DNA of 64,000 nucleotides from Crocinitomicaceae bacterium (GCA_029238665.1 JAQWFQ010000030.1:62001-126000); one strand, 5' to 3'; numbered from the stretch's first letter, positions 36,100 to 45,426 are shown. The notes: a model not told the origin generated them from the letters alone. Numbers and translations: made by a program.

Positions 36100-38736
36100 A
36101 TGGCAGACGGAGAAAAAATAATTCAAATTAACATAGAAGATGAAATGAAATCAGCTTACATTGATTACTCAATGTCAGTGATTGTTTCTAGAGCGCTTCC
36201 AGATGTTAGAGATGGTTTCAAACCAGTTCACAGAAGAGTACTCTATGGAATGCAAGACCTAGGTGTCTACTCCAATCGTCCATATAAAAAATCAGCAAGA
36301 ATTGTTGGTGAGGTGCTGGGTAAATACCACCCACACGGAGACAGCTCTGTATATGATACAATGGTACGTATGGCTCAGCCATGGTCCTTACGCTACCCAC
36401 TAGTAGATGGTCAAGGGAATTACGGTTCTATTGATGGTGACAGCCCTGCAGCAATGCGTTACACTGAGGCAAGACTTCGGAAAATTTCTGAAGACATGCT
36501 TGGAGACTTAGAAAAGGAAACGGTTGATTTCGTCCCTAACTTTGACGACAGCATGGTAGAACCTTCTGTACTTCCATCTAAAATACCCAACCTTCTTGTT
36601 AACGGTGCAAGTGGAATTGCTGTAGGTATGGCCACAAACATGGCTCCACACAATTTAACTGAGGTAATTAATGGTACCATTGCATACGTAGACAACAACG
36701 ACATCGATGGCGAAGAGCTATTAACCCATGTAAAAGCACCTGATTTCCCTACAGGAGGAACGATTTACGGATACGAAGGCGTTCGCGATGCCTTATTAAC
36801 TGGTCGTGGAAGAATCGTTATGCGTGGAAAAGCAGAGATTGAAGAAAACAAGGCTGGAAAAGAAGTCATCATTGTTTCTGAGATCCCTTACCAAGTAAAC
36901 AAATCGGACATGATCAAGAAAACTGCCGATCTTGTTAACGATAAAAAAATTGACGGAATATCTGACATTAGAGACGAGTCCGATAGAAACGGAATGCGTA
37001 TTGTTTACGAATTGAAACGAGATGCAATTCCAAATGTAGTTTTAAATAAATTATTTAAATACACTGCGTTACAAAGCTCATTCTCAGTAAATAACATCTG
37101 CCTTGTAAAAGGGAGGCCTGAACTACTGAATTTAAAACAAATGATTTCGAATTTCGTAGAATTTCGTCACGAAGTTGTTATCAGAAGAACAACGTTTGAA
37201 TTACGAAAAGCAGAGGAAAGAGCTCACATTTTAGAGGGATTAATCATTGCCTCTGACAACATTGATGAGGTAATCCAGATTATTCGAGCATCAAAAAGCC
37301 CAGAAGAAGCGAGAGAAAACCTAATCAAACGATTTGATTTAAGTGACCTCCAAGCTAGAGCAATCGTTGAAATGAGACTGCGCCACCTAACAGGCCTTGA
37401 GCAAGACAAGTTAAGAGGTGAATTTGACGACTTAATGGTTCTAATTACTGATTTAAAAGATATTCTCGCAAGCGAATCGCGCAGAATGGAAATAATCAAA
37501 AACGAATTAATCGAAGTTCGAGACAAATACGGTGATGAGCGCAGGTCTAAAATTGAATATTCTGCAAATGAAATGCGAATTGAAGACTTGATTCCTGATG
37601 AAGAAGTTGTTGTAACAATTTCTCATGCCGGATACATCAAACGTACTAGTCTTGCTGAATACAAAGTTCAAAACAGAGGTGGAATGGGATCTAAAGGTTC
37701 TGCCACTAGAGATAAAGATTTCTTAGAAGAATTATTTGTTGCCACGAACCACAACTATCTATTAATATTTACTGAAAAAGGTAAATGTTTCTGGATGCGT
37801 GTATTTGAGGTTCCTGAAGGTAGTAAAACAAGTAAAGGTCGAGCTATCCAAAACCTACTAAACATTGAGCAAGACGATAAGGTAATGGCATTTATCAATA
37901 CAGGTGATGTAAAAGATCCTGAATTTATAAAAAGAGCTGCCGAACAAGTTGACGTTGACAAAGGGCTAGCTGAAACTGTTGGTGAATTAATTGACCGTTA
38001 CTACATTGTAATGTGTACTAAGAAAGGTGTAATCAAGAAAACTTCCCTAGAAGCATACTCAAGACCTCGTACAAATGGTATTAACGCCATAACGATTCGT
38101 GAAGGCGATGAATTACTTGAAGCTAAACTGACAAACGGAAACAACGAAATGGTTCTTGCCACTTCAAATGGCCGTGCAATTAGATTTAATGAAGAGAAAG
38201 TTCGGGCAATGGGTAGAAATGCCGCCGGTGTTCGAGGTGTAACTCTAAGCAGTGAAGACGACGAAGTAATTGGTATGATTTGCGTAGAAGACATCTACTC
38301 TACTATTCTTGTAGTATCTAAGAGAGGTTACGGAAAACGCACCTACCTAAACGACCCTGAAGATCACGAACCAGTTTACAGAATAACAAACAGAGGCGGT
38401 AAGGGAGTAAAAACATTGAACGTTACAGAAAAAACAGGAAAGTTACTCTCAATCAAAAATGTAACTGACGAAGAAGATTTAATGATCATTACTAAATCAG
38501 GAGTTACAATACGTATGCACATTGACACATTACGCACAATGGGTAGAGCTGCACAGGGAGTTAAACTAATCAACCTGAAAGGAACTTCTGAAATTGCAGC
38601 AGTAGCACGCGTACCAAGAAGTGAAGAGGAAGAAGATGCTGTTGTATTAGATGAGAACGGAGAAGTTATTGAAACAACTGAAGATACTACCGATACAGAA
38701 GCAACAAACAAGGAAGACAACGATGACAATAAATAA
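36100..38736 (+). CDS. gyrA: DNA gyrase subunit A
   Basis: 878 residues. The breakage-reunion subunit of gyrase, which introduces negative supercoils with GyrB. The catalytic tyrosine is Tyr121 in MRYTEARL. The quinolone-resistance region reads [11 protein letters not shown], with Ser82 and Asp86 at the positions of E. coli Ser83 and Asp87, so no classical resistance change is present. The C-terminal DNA-wrapping domain carries a GyrA box near residue 525 written QNRGGMG, against QRRGGKG in E. coli; its presence supports GyrA over ParC. The protein ends in a long acidic tail ([14 protein letters not shown] and on). gyrB is not in the window. Confidence 0.95.
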   Translation: MADGEKIIQINIEDEMKSAYIDYSMSVIVSRALPDVRDGFKPVHRRVLYGMQDLGVYSNRPYKKSARIVGEVLGKYHPHGDSSVYDTMVRMAQPWSLRYPLVDGQGNYGSIDGDSPAAMRYTEARLRKISEDMLGDLEKETVDFVPNFDDSMVEPSVLPSKIPNLLVNGASGIAVGMATNMAPHNLTEVINGTIAYVDNNDIDGEELLTHVKAPDFPTGGTIYGYEGVRDALLTGRGRIVMRGKAEIEENKAGKEVIIVSEIPYQVNKSDMIKKTADLVNDKKIDGISDIRDESDRNGMRIVYELKRDAIPNVVLNKLFKYTALQSSFSVNNICLVKGRPELLNLKQMISNFVEFRHEVVIRRTTFELRKAEERAHILEGLIIASDNIDEVIQIIRASKSPEEARENLIKRFDLSDLQARAIVEMRLRHLTGLEQDKLRGEFDDLMVLITDLKDILASESRRMEIIKNELIEVRDKYGDERRSKIEYSANEMRIEDLIPDEEVVVTISHAGYIKRTSLAEYKVQNRGGMGSKGSATRDKDFLEELFVATNHNYLLIFTEKGKCFWMRVFEVPEGSKTSKGRAIQNLLNIEQDDKVMAFINTGDVKDPEFIKRAAEQVDVDKGLAETVGELIDRYYIVMCTKKGVIKKTSLEAYSRPRTNGINAITIREGDELLEAKLTNGNNEMVLATSNGRAIRFNEEKVRAMGRNAAGVRGVTLSSEDDEVIGMICVEDIYSTILVVSKRGYGKRTYLNDPEDHEPVYRITNRGGKGVKTLNVTEKTGKLLSIKNVTDEEDLMIITKSGVTIRMHIDTLRTMGRAAQGVKLINLKGTSEIAAVARVPRSEEEEDAVVLDENGEVIETTEDTTDTEATNKEDNDDNK

Positions 38737-38803
38737 AATGGCACAGATATTGAAATCTAATTTGTGGAATACAAACAATTATTGCATCTAAATAAAAAAA
38801 ACA

Positions 38804-40009
38804 ATGAATACACTACTAAAAACCATAAGCCTTACTGTTGTAGCATTAGCCATAACATCAACCTCCATTGCTCAAAAGAAAAATGAGACCAGCGCTGCAG
38901 TTGAATACAAGAACAAGTACCGCGCAGCAATGCAAAAGGGAGATTTCGAAACTGCAAAAAAAGCATTGATATCCGCCAAAAACTTTATTGACCTAGCAGC
39001 CGTGCATATTGACACAAAAGACAGGCAAAAAACAAACTGGCTCAAAGGAGAGATATACGCTAACTTCCTAGTACTCGGAATGCAAGCACAAGATACAAAC
39101 CTAATGAAGCTTGCTGGTGAAGATGCAATGGATCAAAGTATTGCGGCTTTTAAATACGGATACAGCCTCGGCAAAAAAATGAAGGGTGACTTTCAAGAAT
39201 CTGTTTACCGTAACATCTCTATGTTGAACAACATGGGAAATATGCTTTATAAAGCTGAGCAATTTAAAGAGGCTGCTGAAGTATACGAATATCAAGCTAA
39301 ATATAGCGACGCAATTAATATGCTTGACAGCTCTGCAATCTACAACGCTTCTTTGTGTCATGAAAAATCAGGAGAGTATTTAGCTGCGGCAACAGGGTAC
39401 GCAACACTATCTAAAGCAGGATACAGAGGAACTTCTTGTGCGATACTCGCCTCTTCAGCTTACAGGAAAGCTGGCAATCTAAAAGAAGCAAAGGCTATCG
39501 TTAACAAAGCTAGAGAAACAAACTCATCAAACCGTGATCTACTACTAGAGCTCGTAAATACGAACATTGAAGCTGGAGATGCTGCTGGAGCTCAAGCTGC
39601 ACTAAATGATGCCATCACCACCGATCCAACAAACAAGCAATTGCATTATACAATTGGTACAATATACATTGAACTAAAAGAAAACTCAAAGGCAGAAGAA
39701 GCACTAAATAAAGCCTTAGAGTTGGATAATACATATGCTGATGCGCAATATCAATTAGGAGCACACTTGGTTACTTGGGCTGGTAATTTAAAAACAGAGG
39801 CCAATCAATTAAAGTTTGGAGACCCTAATTACAACACTTTACTAAATCAAAGTGAACAAACCTACAAAAGAGCACTAGTTCCACTAGAGGCATATATCAC
39901 AAACTATCCAAACGATAAAGCTGTTTTAACAATTCTTTTCCAAATTAATCGAAACCTTGGAAACTCAGCAAAAGCATTAGAATACAAAAAAAGAGCTGAC
40001 TCGCTCTAA
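38804..40009 (+). CDS. Periplasmic or exported TPR-repeat protein
   Basis: 401 residues with a signal peptide (MNTLLKTISLTVVALAITSTSIAQ). The mature part is built of TPR units, for example NMGNMLYKAEQFKEAAEVYEYQ, ATGYATLSKAGY and TIGTIYIELKENSKAEEALNKALELDNTYADAQYQLG. TPR proteins bind other proteins; no partner can be named. It lies 67 bases after gyrA on the same strand and is closed by a strong terminator, so it may be co-transcribed with gyrA or have its own promoter. Confidence 0.88.
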   Translation: MNTLLKTISLTVVALAITSTSIAQKKNETSAAVEYKNKYRAAMQKGDFETAKKALISAKNFIDLAAVHIDTKDRQKTNWLKGEIYANFLVLGMQAQDTNLMKLAGEDAMDQSIAAFKYGYSLGKKMKGDFQESVYRNISMLNNMGNMLYKAEQFKEAAEVYEYQAKYSDAINMLDSSAIYNASLCHEKSGEYLAAATGYATLSKAGYRGTSCAILASSAYRKAGNLKEAKAIVNKARETNSSNRDLLLELVNTNIEAGDAAGAQAALNDAITTDPTNKQLHYTIGTIYIELKENSKAEEALNKALELDNTYADAQYQLGAHLVTWAGNLKTEANQLKFGDPNYNTLLNQSEQTYKRALVPLEAYITNYPNDKAVLTILFQINRNLGNSAKALEYKKRADSL

Positions 40010-40030
40010 AAGTTAATTCAAGAATTTGAA

Positions 40031-40057
40031 AAGGCACTCATTTTGGGTGCCTTTTTT
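40031..40057 (+). terminator. Intrinsic terminator after the TPR gene
   Basis: Stem AAGGCAC (40031-40037) and GTGCCTT (40047-40053) followed by a T-run. It closes the gyrA/TPR transcription unit. Confidence 0.88.
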
Positions 40058-40091
40058 ATTGCTTAACTAGTAGTAAATCAGATATTATACC

Positions 40092-40099
40092 TATCTTTG
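40092..40099 (+). promoter_or_regulatory. -7 promoter element of rpsA
   Basis: TATCTTTG, a full TAnnTTTG match, about 117 bases upstream of rpsA. Transcription would start near 40106 and give a leader of about 110 nt. A -33 TTTG is not seen at the usual spacing. Confidence 0.6.
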
Positions 40100-40104
40100 C
40101 GCAC

Positions 40105-40215
40105 TTCTAGGAATGGTTCTTAGAAACCAAAATAAACCGCAAGCCTTTATATCAGCGGTTTTTATTAATCCTTTCGAGACTTTAGGCGGCTCGAAATACA
40201 AAGAATAAAGCCAAG
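40105..40215 (+). promoter_or_regulatory. Structured rpsA leader, candidate autoregulatory element
   Basis: Three hairpins follow each other. A weak one pairs TTCTA (40105-40109) with TAGAA (40121-40125). A perfect 7-bp stem pairs AAACCGC (40134-40140) with GCGGTTT (40155-40161) and runs into TTATTAATC, which looks like a terminator. A second perfect 7-bp stem, TTTCGAG (40172-40178) with CTCGAAA (40190-40196), lies 19 bases before the start codon. In E. coli S1 represses its own mRNA through a structured leader; a comparable role here is inference from position and structure. Confidence 0.5.
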
Positions 40216-41994
40216 ATGGCAAAAAACACACAAATGCAGGGAACTGCAGAATTTGACTGGGATGCATTAGCATTAGACGGTTATTCATTAGCTGAAAGAG
40301 CTGAACTTTCAGATATGTACACAGCTACATTGAATTCAGTTGCAGAGCGTGAAGTTATTGAAGGTACAATTGTATCTTTAAACAAGAAAGAAGTTGTAGT
40401 TAACATCGGATCAAAATCTGAAGGTGTTATTCCAACTAGCGAATTCCGTTACAATCCTGACTTAGCAGTTGGAGATGTTGTACCAGTTTACGTTGAGACA
40501 CAAGAAGACAAGTATGGTCAATTAGTTGTTTCTCACAAAATTGCTCGTGTACACAGTGCATGGAACAAAGTTAACGAAGTACTTAAAACAGGTGAGGTTA
40601 TTACAGGTTTTGTTAAATGCAGAACTAAAGGTGGTCTTATTGTTGACGTATTCGGACTTGAGGCATTCTTGCCAGGTTCTCAAATTGACGTTAAGCCAAT
40701 TAGAGATTACGATGTTTATGTTGGTAAAAACATGGAGTTCAAAGTTGTTAAAATCAACCAAGAGTTTAAAAATGTTGTTGTTTCTCACAAAGCACTTATT
40801 GAAGCTGAGCTTGAAGAGCAAAAGAAACAAATTATTTCTGGTCTTGAAAAAGGTCAAGTATTGGAAGGAACAGTTAAGAACATTACTTCATACGGTGTAT
40901 TCATCGATCTTGGTGGTGTTGATGGACTTGTTCATATCACTGATTTATCTTGGGGACGTGTTAACCACCCAGAAGAAATCGTTGAATTAGATCAAAAAAT
41001 AAACGTTGTAATTCTTGACTTTGATAACGAAAAGAAAAGAATTGCATTAGGATTAAAACAACTACAAGCTCATCCATGGGATGCTCTTGATGGTGGAGTG
41101 AACGTTGGAGACAAAGTAAAAGGTAAGGTAGTTGTTATGGCTGATTACGGTGCTTTTGTTGAAATCGCTGCTGGTGTTGAAGGTCTTATCCACGTTTCTG
41201 AAATGAGCTGGTCTCAGCACTTACGTTCGGCACAAGACTTCTTAAAAGTTGGTGACGAAGTTGAAGCTGTTATTTTAACTCTTGACAGAGAAGATAGAAA
41301 AATGTCTCTTGGAATCAAGCAATTAATGCCAGATCCATGGGAAGCTATTGAAGGAAAGTATGCTGTTCATACACAACACACTGCTAAAGTTAGAAACTTT
41401 ACAAACTTTGGTGTTTTTGTTGAACTAGAAGAAGGTGTTGATGGATTAATTCACATCTCTGACCTTTCTTGGCAAAAGAAAATCAAGCATCCATCTGAAT
41501 TCTGCAAAGTAGATGAAGCAATGGAAGTTATTGTTCTTGAAATAGACCGTGAAAACCGTCGTATTTCTCTAGGACACAAACAGCTTGAAGAGAATCCATG
41601 GCAAGTATTTGAATCTACATTTACGGAAGGCTCAACACACCAAGGAACAATTGTTGAAAACAAAGATAAATCTGGAATCGTTTCTTTACCATACGGACTT
41701 GAGGGTATTTGCCCAGCGCGTCATATGAGAAAAGAAGATGGAGCTAACGCGCAAGTGGAAGAAACATTAGATTTTGTTGTTATTGAATTCAACAAAGACG
41801 CTCGTAAGATCGTTGTATCTCACACAAGAACTTTTGAAGCAGGTGAAGACAGACCTTCAGCTTCTAAAGGTAAATCTGGTGGCGGAGGTGCTTCTAAAGC
41901 AGTCAAAGCAAACAACTCTAACGTTGAAAAGTCTACATTAGGTGACTTAGGTGCGTTAGCAGAGTTAAAAGAGAAAATGGAAAAAGGTAAGTAA
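40216..41994 (+). CDS. rpsA: 30S ribosomal protein S1
   Basis: 592 residues with six consecutive S1 (OB-fold) repeats, seen as IEGTIVSLNKKEVVVNIG, ITGFVKCRTKGGLIVDVFG, LEGTVKNITSYGVFIDLGG, VKGKVVVMADYGAFVEIAAG, HTAKVRNFTNFGVFVELEEG and HQGTIVENKDKSGIVSLPYG. S1 holds mRNA on the 30S subunit, which matters in a phylum with weak Shine-Dalgarno use. The C-terminal tail has a Gly-rich, Lys-rich linker (SKGKSGGGGASK). The N-terminus is longer than in E. coli S1 (about 40 residues before the first repeat). It has its own promoter, leader and terminator. Confidence 0.96.
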   Translation: MAKNTQMQGTAEFDWDALALDGYSLAERAELSDMYTATLNSVAEREVIEGTIVSLNKKEVVVNIGSKSEGVIPTSEFRYNPDLAVGDVVPVYVETQEDKYGQLVVSHKIARVHSAWNKVNEVLKTGEVITGFVKCRTKGGLIVDVFGLEAFLPGSQIDVKPIRDYDVYVGKNMEFKVVKINQEFKNVVVSHKALIEAELEEQKKQIISGLEKGQVLEGTVKNITSYGVFIDLGGVDGLVHITDLSWGRVNHPEEIVELDQKINVVILDFDNEKKRIALGLKQLQAHPWDALDGGVNVGDKVKGKVVVMADYGAFVEIAAGVEGLIHVSEMSWSQHLRSAQDFLKVGDEVEAVILTLDREDRKMSLGIKQLMPDPWEAIEGKYAVHTQHTAKVRNFTNFGVFVELEEGVDGLIHISDLSWQKKIKHPSEFCKVDEAMEVIVLEIDRENRRISLGHKQLEENPWQVFESTFTEGSTHQGTIVENKDKSGIVSLPYGLEGICPARHMRKEDGANAQVEETLDFVVIEFNKDARKIVVSHTRTFEAGEDRPSASKGKSGGGGASKAVKANNSNVEKSTLGDLGALAELKEKMEKGK

Positions 41995-42014
41995 CCTTAC
42001 TCCAATATACTTTA

Positions 42015-42047
42015 AAAAGACCTTGATTTCTCAAGGTCTTTTTTTTT
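42015..42047 (+). terminator. Intrinsic terminator of rpsA
   Basis: A 12-bp perfect stem, AAAAGACCTTGA (42015-42026) with TCAAGGTCTTTT (42031-42042), with a 4-base loop and a T-run to 42047. Confidence 0.93.
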
Positions 42048-42219
42048 GCTATATACCCTCCGCCACTCTACTTAAGCTATTGATAAATACAAGTAAGATT
42101 TAGATTACTAGTATCAAACAAACCTATGAATTAATATTGTTCACCAACAGAAAAGTTAAGACATAAAAAAAGAGAGTCACCATAAAGCACCCCTCTTCTA
42201 CAATACGCTTTACTTTATA

Positions 42220-42636
42220 CTAACGAATCGAATTCGCCATTGTGATCAATCCATTTGAGCTCTGCATTCCAACAACTTGTTTAATCAACGTTCCTTCAGA
42301 ATCTATAACCAATAACGTCGGATAAGCTCTAACTCGATATCGTTTAGCTAATTCAACTCCGATGGGATTTTTTTCCATTTCAACCTTAAGGTTAATAAAT
42401 TTATCATTAAACACCTTACCAACCGCCTCATCTAAAAAAGATGTAGCCGCCATACGCTTGCATGGCCCACACCAATCTGTATAGCAATCTATAAAAATTA
42501 ACTTTCCTGTTTTTTTAGACAAAACCTTTGCCTCCTTTAACGTTAAGTCGCTAAATGAAATTCCTTCTTTACCGGTAGAAGACATCATTAAAACGGAAAC
42601 CAAAGCTACGAGTACTATTTTTACACTTTTCATCAT
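42220..42636 (-). CDS. Periplasmic thioredoxin-family protein
   Basis: 138 residues with an N-terminal signal sequence or anchor (VKIVLVALVSVLMMSSTG). The thioredoxin active site reads WCGPCK (Cys56, Cys59), the reducing-type motif, and DSEGTLIKQVVG follows a Tyr-Pro (cis-Pro loop YPTLLVID). It would reduce or exchange disulfides in the periplasm. It is monocistronic and divergent from menE. An imperfect AT-rich hairpin downstream (about 42169-42202) may terminate it. The 170 bases between the rpsA terminator and this gene contain nothing else that I can identify. Confidence 0.88.
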   Translation of the reverse strand: MMKSVKIVLVALVSVLMMSSTGKEGISFSDLTLKEAKVLSKKTGKLIFIDCYTDWCGPCKRMAATSFLDEAVGKVFNDKFINLKVEMEKNPIGVELAKRYRVRAYPTLLVIDSEGTLIKQVVGMQSSNGLITMANSIR

Positions 42637-42752
42637 CTATAATATTAAGAATGTTAAATTAATCATTTCATCACAAGCTTAAAAGTCTATTTTGCCTTTT
42701 CTTACAACTCAAAGTTATTACCTTTAAAAACAAAATTCATTCCAAAACTAGA

Positions 42753-43760
42753 ATGACTCCAAAATTTATAACGACAAACAGCCAATTAATTACAGAGGTA
42801 AATGATTTTATTGCCGAATGGCGAAAACCTTCATCTACTATATCAGTAAACACATCTGGGTCTACCGGAGCTCCTAAATTGATTGAACTATGTAAATCAA
42901 ACATGGTTGCTTCAGCGCAAATGACAGGTGATTTTTTCGACTTAAAAACGAATCAATCTATCTTATTAGCCATATCCCCAAAAACAATTGGTGGAATGAT
43001 GGTCATTGTTCGGGCTATCGTATTGGAGTTAAATTTAATTGTAACAGATGTAAGCACTACCCCACTTAACGCACTGAATGAACCCATCGATTTTACAGCA
43101 ATGGTACCTATTCAAGTAAAAACATCGTTAGAATCTTCTCCTGAAAAGTTTGACTTAATAAAGACATTAATTGTAGGAGGTGGTCCGGTATCTAAAATAC
43201 TTGAAGATCAACTGAAACACATTAGCCCCAATGTTTATCACACGTTCGGGATGACGGAAACCATCTCTCACATTGCCTTAAAAAATATAAAATCAAGCGA
43301 CGACTGCTATCATACACTTGATGAGGTAGATATAAAAACAGAAAATGACTGCCTTGTCATTCAATCTTTAGCATTGGGTTTAAATCGGTTGGTTACAAAT
43401 GATATTGTTGAATTAAAATCAGAAACGAGTTTTAAATGGCTAGGAAGAAGTGATTTTGCAATAAACAGTGGCGGAATAAAGATTATCCCATCGCTTATAG
43501 AACAACAACTTAGCTCGCTCATTCAACAAAACTTCTTTTCCTTTGGACTTCCTGACAAAAAGCTAGGACAGCGACACATACTCGTAATTGAAAACAACAA
43601 AGGTCTTAATTTGAGTAAGTTAGATTTCGATATGCTAGACAATTACAAGATTCCGAAAGAAATATACTATATCAATAAATTCAACTACACATCAAGCGGA
43701 AAAATAAACAGATCCCTTACAATTAAGGGATTACCTGATTCAAAAAGATACGTGCTGTAA
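42753..43760 (+). CDS. menE: o-Succinylbenzoate-CoA ligase (short AMP-binding enzyme)
   Basis: 335 residues, a short acyl-adenylate-forming enzyme. The P-loop reads NTSGSTGAPK (about 30-40), the adenine motif is YHTFGMTETISH, and the hinge GRSDFAINSGGIKI is followed by a C-terminal lid ending NYTSSGKINRS with the catalytic Lys. The unusually short N-terminal domain is characteristic of the MenE form in Bacteroidota. It would activate o-succinylbenzoate to its CoA ester in menaquinone synthesis. No other men gene lies nearby, so the assignment is from family pattern. The gene ends 2 bases from convergent smpB. Confidence 0.78.
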   Translation: MTPKFITTNSQLITEVNDFIAEWRKPSSTISVNTSGSTGAPKLIELCKSNMVASAQMTGDFFDLKTNQSILLAISPKTIGGMMVIVRAIVLELNLIVTDVSTTPLNALNEPIDFTAMVPIQVKTSLESSPEKFDLIKTLIVGGGPVSKILEDQLKHISPNVYHTFGMTETISHIALKNIKSSDDCYHTLDEVDIKTENDCLVIQSLALGLNRLVTNDIVELKSETSFKWLGRSDFAINSGGIKIIPSLIEQQLSSLIQQNFFSFGLPDKKLGQRHILVIENNKGLNLSKLDFDMLDNYKIPKEIYYINKFNYTSSGKINRSLTIKGLPDSKRYVL

Positions 43761-43762
43761 AA

Positions 43763-44215
43763 CTAAAAGCTTTTCATTGCTCTATCAATATCACGCTTAT
43801 CGTCTTTTTCTTTCAGGTCCTGCCTTTTATCATGTAGTTTTTTTCCTTGCGCAGTAGATACCACTAATTTAACCCAACCTTTCTCAGACAAAAACATTTT
43901 TAACGGAACAACTGTATTTCCTTTCACTTTAAGCCATTTCTCGATACGGTTGATCTCTTTCTTATTCAATAGTAACTTACGATCTCCACGCGGTTTATGG
44001 TTGTAAAAAGACCCATTTTCATATGCGTTCACATACATGTTCCGAATCCAGACCTCACCATTGTCAAAAACAACATAAGCTTCTAGAATACTAGCCTTAC
44101 TCATACGGATACTTTTAATCTCCGTTCCTGTAAGCACCATTCCTGCTGTAAACTCTTCTAATAGATGATATTCAAAGCGAGCCCTCTTATTCTTTATGTT
44201 AATCTGATTCTTCAC
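43763..44215 (-). CDS. smpB: SsrA-binding protein SmpB (GTG start)
   Basis: 150 residues with a GTG start at 44215 giving MKNQINIKNKRARFEYHLLEEF, the SmpB N-terminus. The open frame continues upstream for 46 residues to an ATG at 44353, but that would run into recR and adds non-family sequence. Core motifs are AGMVLTGTEIKSIR, IRNMYVNAYENGSFYNHKPRGDRKLLLNKKEI and a basic C-terminal tail (KKLHDKRQDLKEKDDKRDIDRAMK), which enters the ribosomal mRNA channel. SmpB delivers tmRNA to stalled ribosomes. The tmRNA gene itself starts 808 bases away. Confidence 0.94.
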   Translation of the reverse strand: MKNQINIKNKRARFEYHLLEEFTAGMVLTGTEIKSIRMSKASILEAYVVFDNGEVWIRNMYVNAYENGSFYNHKPRGDRKLLLNKKEINRIEKWLKVKGNTVVPLKMFLSEKGWVKLVVSTAQGKKLHDKRQDLKEKDDKRDIDRAMKSF

Positions 44216-44311
44216 AACTGATGTGTCAATTTTAAAAACAACGTTTAGTGTTCCAACAAAAGTAATACTTCTAATCGATTTCCATACTGAATAAATCAAT
44301 ACCTTTACAGC

Positions 44312-44917
44312 GTGAAAATACCTTCTAAATATATAGAGAATGCTGTAGATCAAATATCCTCTTTACCTGGTATAGGCAAAAGAACTGCACTAAGGCTTGT
44401 TCTCCAATTAATGACTAGATCGAAAGAAGAAATTGAAGATTTTTCAAATGCATTCACACTAATGAAAGCGAATGTTAAGAAGTGTAATACATGTGGCAAT
44501 ATATCTGACATTGAACTTTGTACCATATGTAGCAACACAACACGAGACAACAGTTTAATTTGTGTTGTAGAAGATGTCAGAGATATTTTAGCCATTGAAG
44601 CAACAGAATCATACAAGGGAGTTTATCATGTCCTTGGTGGAATTATATCTCCAATGGATGGCATTGGACCCAATGACTTAAATATCCCATCATTAATTCA
44701 AAGAGCTCAACAAGAGCCCACAAAAGAAATAATTTTTGCATTAAGCGCTACCATGGAGGGAGACACTACAAATTTCTTTCTCTATCGTAAGCTTCAAGGT
44801 CTAGACATTTCTATCTCTACGCTTTCTCGCGGTGTTTCTGTAGGTGCAGAACTACAGTATGCAGATGAAATTACATTAAGCCGCTCCTTAATTAACCGGC
44901 AGCCGTTCGAAGTTTAG
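44312..44917 (+). CDS. recR: Recombination protein RecR (GTG start)
   Basis: 201 residues. A helix-hairpin-helix (LPGIGKRTALRL, about 18-29) is followed by a C4 zinc finger (Cys58, Cys61, Cys70, Cys73 in CNTCGNISDIELCTIC) and a Toprim domain (VVEDVRDILAIE...YHVLGGIISPMDGIGP). RecR loads RecA at gaps together with RecO and RecF. The GTG at 44312 gives MKIPSKYIENAVDQ, which matches family starts. It is divergent from smpB with 96 bases between. An 8-bp hairpin follows the gene. Confidence 0.95.
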   Translation: MKIPSKYIENAVDQISSLPGIGKRTALRLVLQLMTRSKEEIEDFSNAFTLMKANVKKCNTCGNISDIELCTICSNTTRDNSLICVVEDVRDILAIEATESYKGVYHVLGGIISPMDGIGPNDLNIPSLIQRAQQEPTKEIIFALSATMEGDTTNFFLYRKLQGLDISISTLSRGVSVGAELQYADEITLSRSLINRQPFEV

Positions 44918-44952
44918 CCCCAATCAGAGCATTTCGACTACACCTCCGTCAT

Positions 44953-44975
44953 AAATCTCTAAAAAGAGATTTGAT
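44953..44975 (+). terminator. Terminator-like hairpin after recR
   Basis: Perfect arms AAATCTCT (44953-44960) and AGAGATTT (44965-44972) with a 4-base loop, followed by the T-rich TTGATTTCT. The T-run is interrupted, so termination may be partial. Confidence 0.55.
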
Positions 44976-45002
44976 TTCTACTACATACCATAAAAAAACA
45001 GA

Positions 45003-45010
45003 TATCTTTG
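45003..45010 (+). promoter_or_regulatory. -7 promoter element of ssrA
   Basis: TATCTTTG, a full TAnnTTTG match, 13 bases upstream of the mature tmRNA 5' end (which RNase P trims). No clear -33 box at the usual distance. Confidence 0.6.
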
Positions 45011-45022
45011 TATCAGTTCTTT

Positions 45023-45423
45023 GGGGTCGTATTGGATTTGACAGCGATAGCAGTTGTTGGGTGTAAGCATGTCGAGCGTTGTGGTGAAGCTCGTAAATAT
45101 CTTGCCGCAAACTATAATTGACAACACGTCATACAGACTTGCTGCCTAATTAGCGGAATGCTAATTAAGCTTAATCTAGTGGAAGTATAGTACACAGACA
45201 AGTTCCTTCTCCTTTTCTTCCGTCTGTTAAGAGAGGAATCAGAAGGATTAATAATTACAGAATAGAGTTAGTGACACTTCTAAGCTAACTTGAAACTCAG
45301 AAGATAAGTAGATTTGTTTGGGTGTCTTTGCCCGAGGGTTTATCGAAAATTAACCAGAGACTAAACATGTAGAAAACTTAATTATTCGTCGTTTGGACGA
45401 GGGTTCGATCCCCTCCGACTCCA
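45023..45423 (+). ncRNA. ssrA: Transfer-messenger RNA (tmRNA)
   Basis: 401 nt. The 5' end GGGGTCGTATTGGATTTGACAG and the 3' end with T-arm GGTTCGATCCC and CGACTCCA form the tRNA-like domain; GGGGTCG pairs with CGACTCC over 7 bp with one G-U. The tag frame is GAC AAC ACG TCA TAC AGA CTT GCT GCC TAA at 45120-45149, giving DNTSYRLAA, the same length as the Bacteroides tag GETNYALAA. The stop lies in a stem (CTAATTAGC/GCTAATTAAG) as in helix 5 of other tmRNAs. CCA is not encoded at this copy (ACGA follows). With SmpB it rescues stalled ribosomes. Confidence 0.95.
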
Positions 45424-45426
45424 CGA
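45411..45426 (+). repeat. ssrA 3'-end attachment-like repeat, copy 1
   Basis: CTCCGACTCCACGA at 45413-45426, the terminal part of the functional tmRNA gene. Copies 2 and 3 downstream match it at 11 and 12 of 14 positions. Such 3'-end repeats are what site-specific integration at ssrA leaves behind. Confidence 0.5.

Noticed and set aside
40526-40990. A 154-codon plus-strand frame inside rpsA
   Set aside because: Leu/Lys-rich out-of-frame reading of S1 repeats; no start signal or family pattern.
42165-42203. Strong terminator behind the thioredoxin-like gene
   Set aside because: Only about five consecutive base pairs form, with several mismatches, so it is mentioned under the gene but not listed as a feature.
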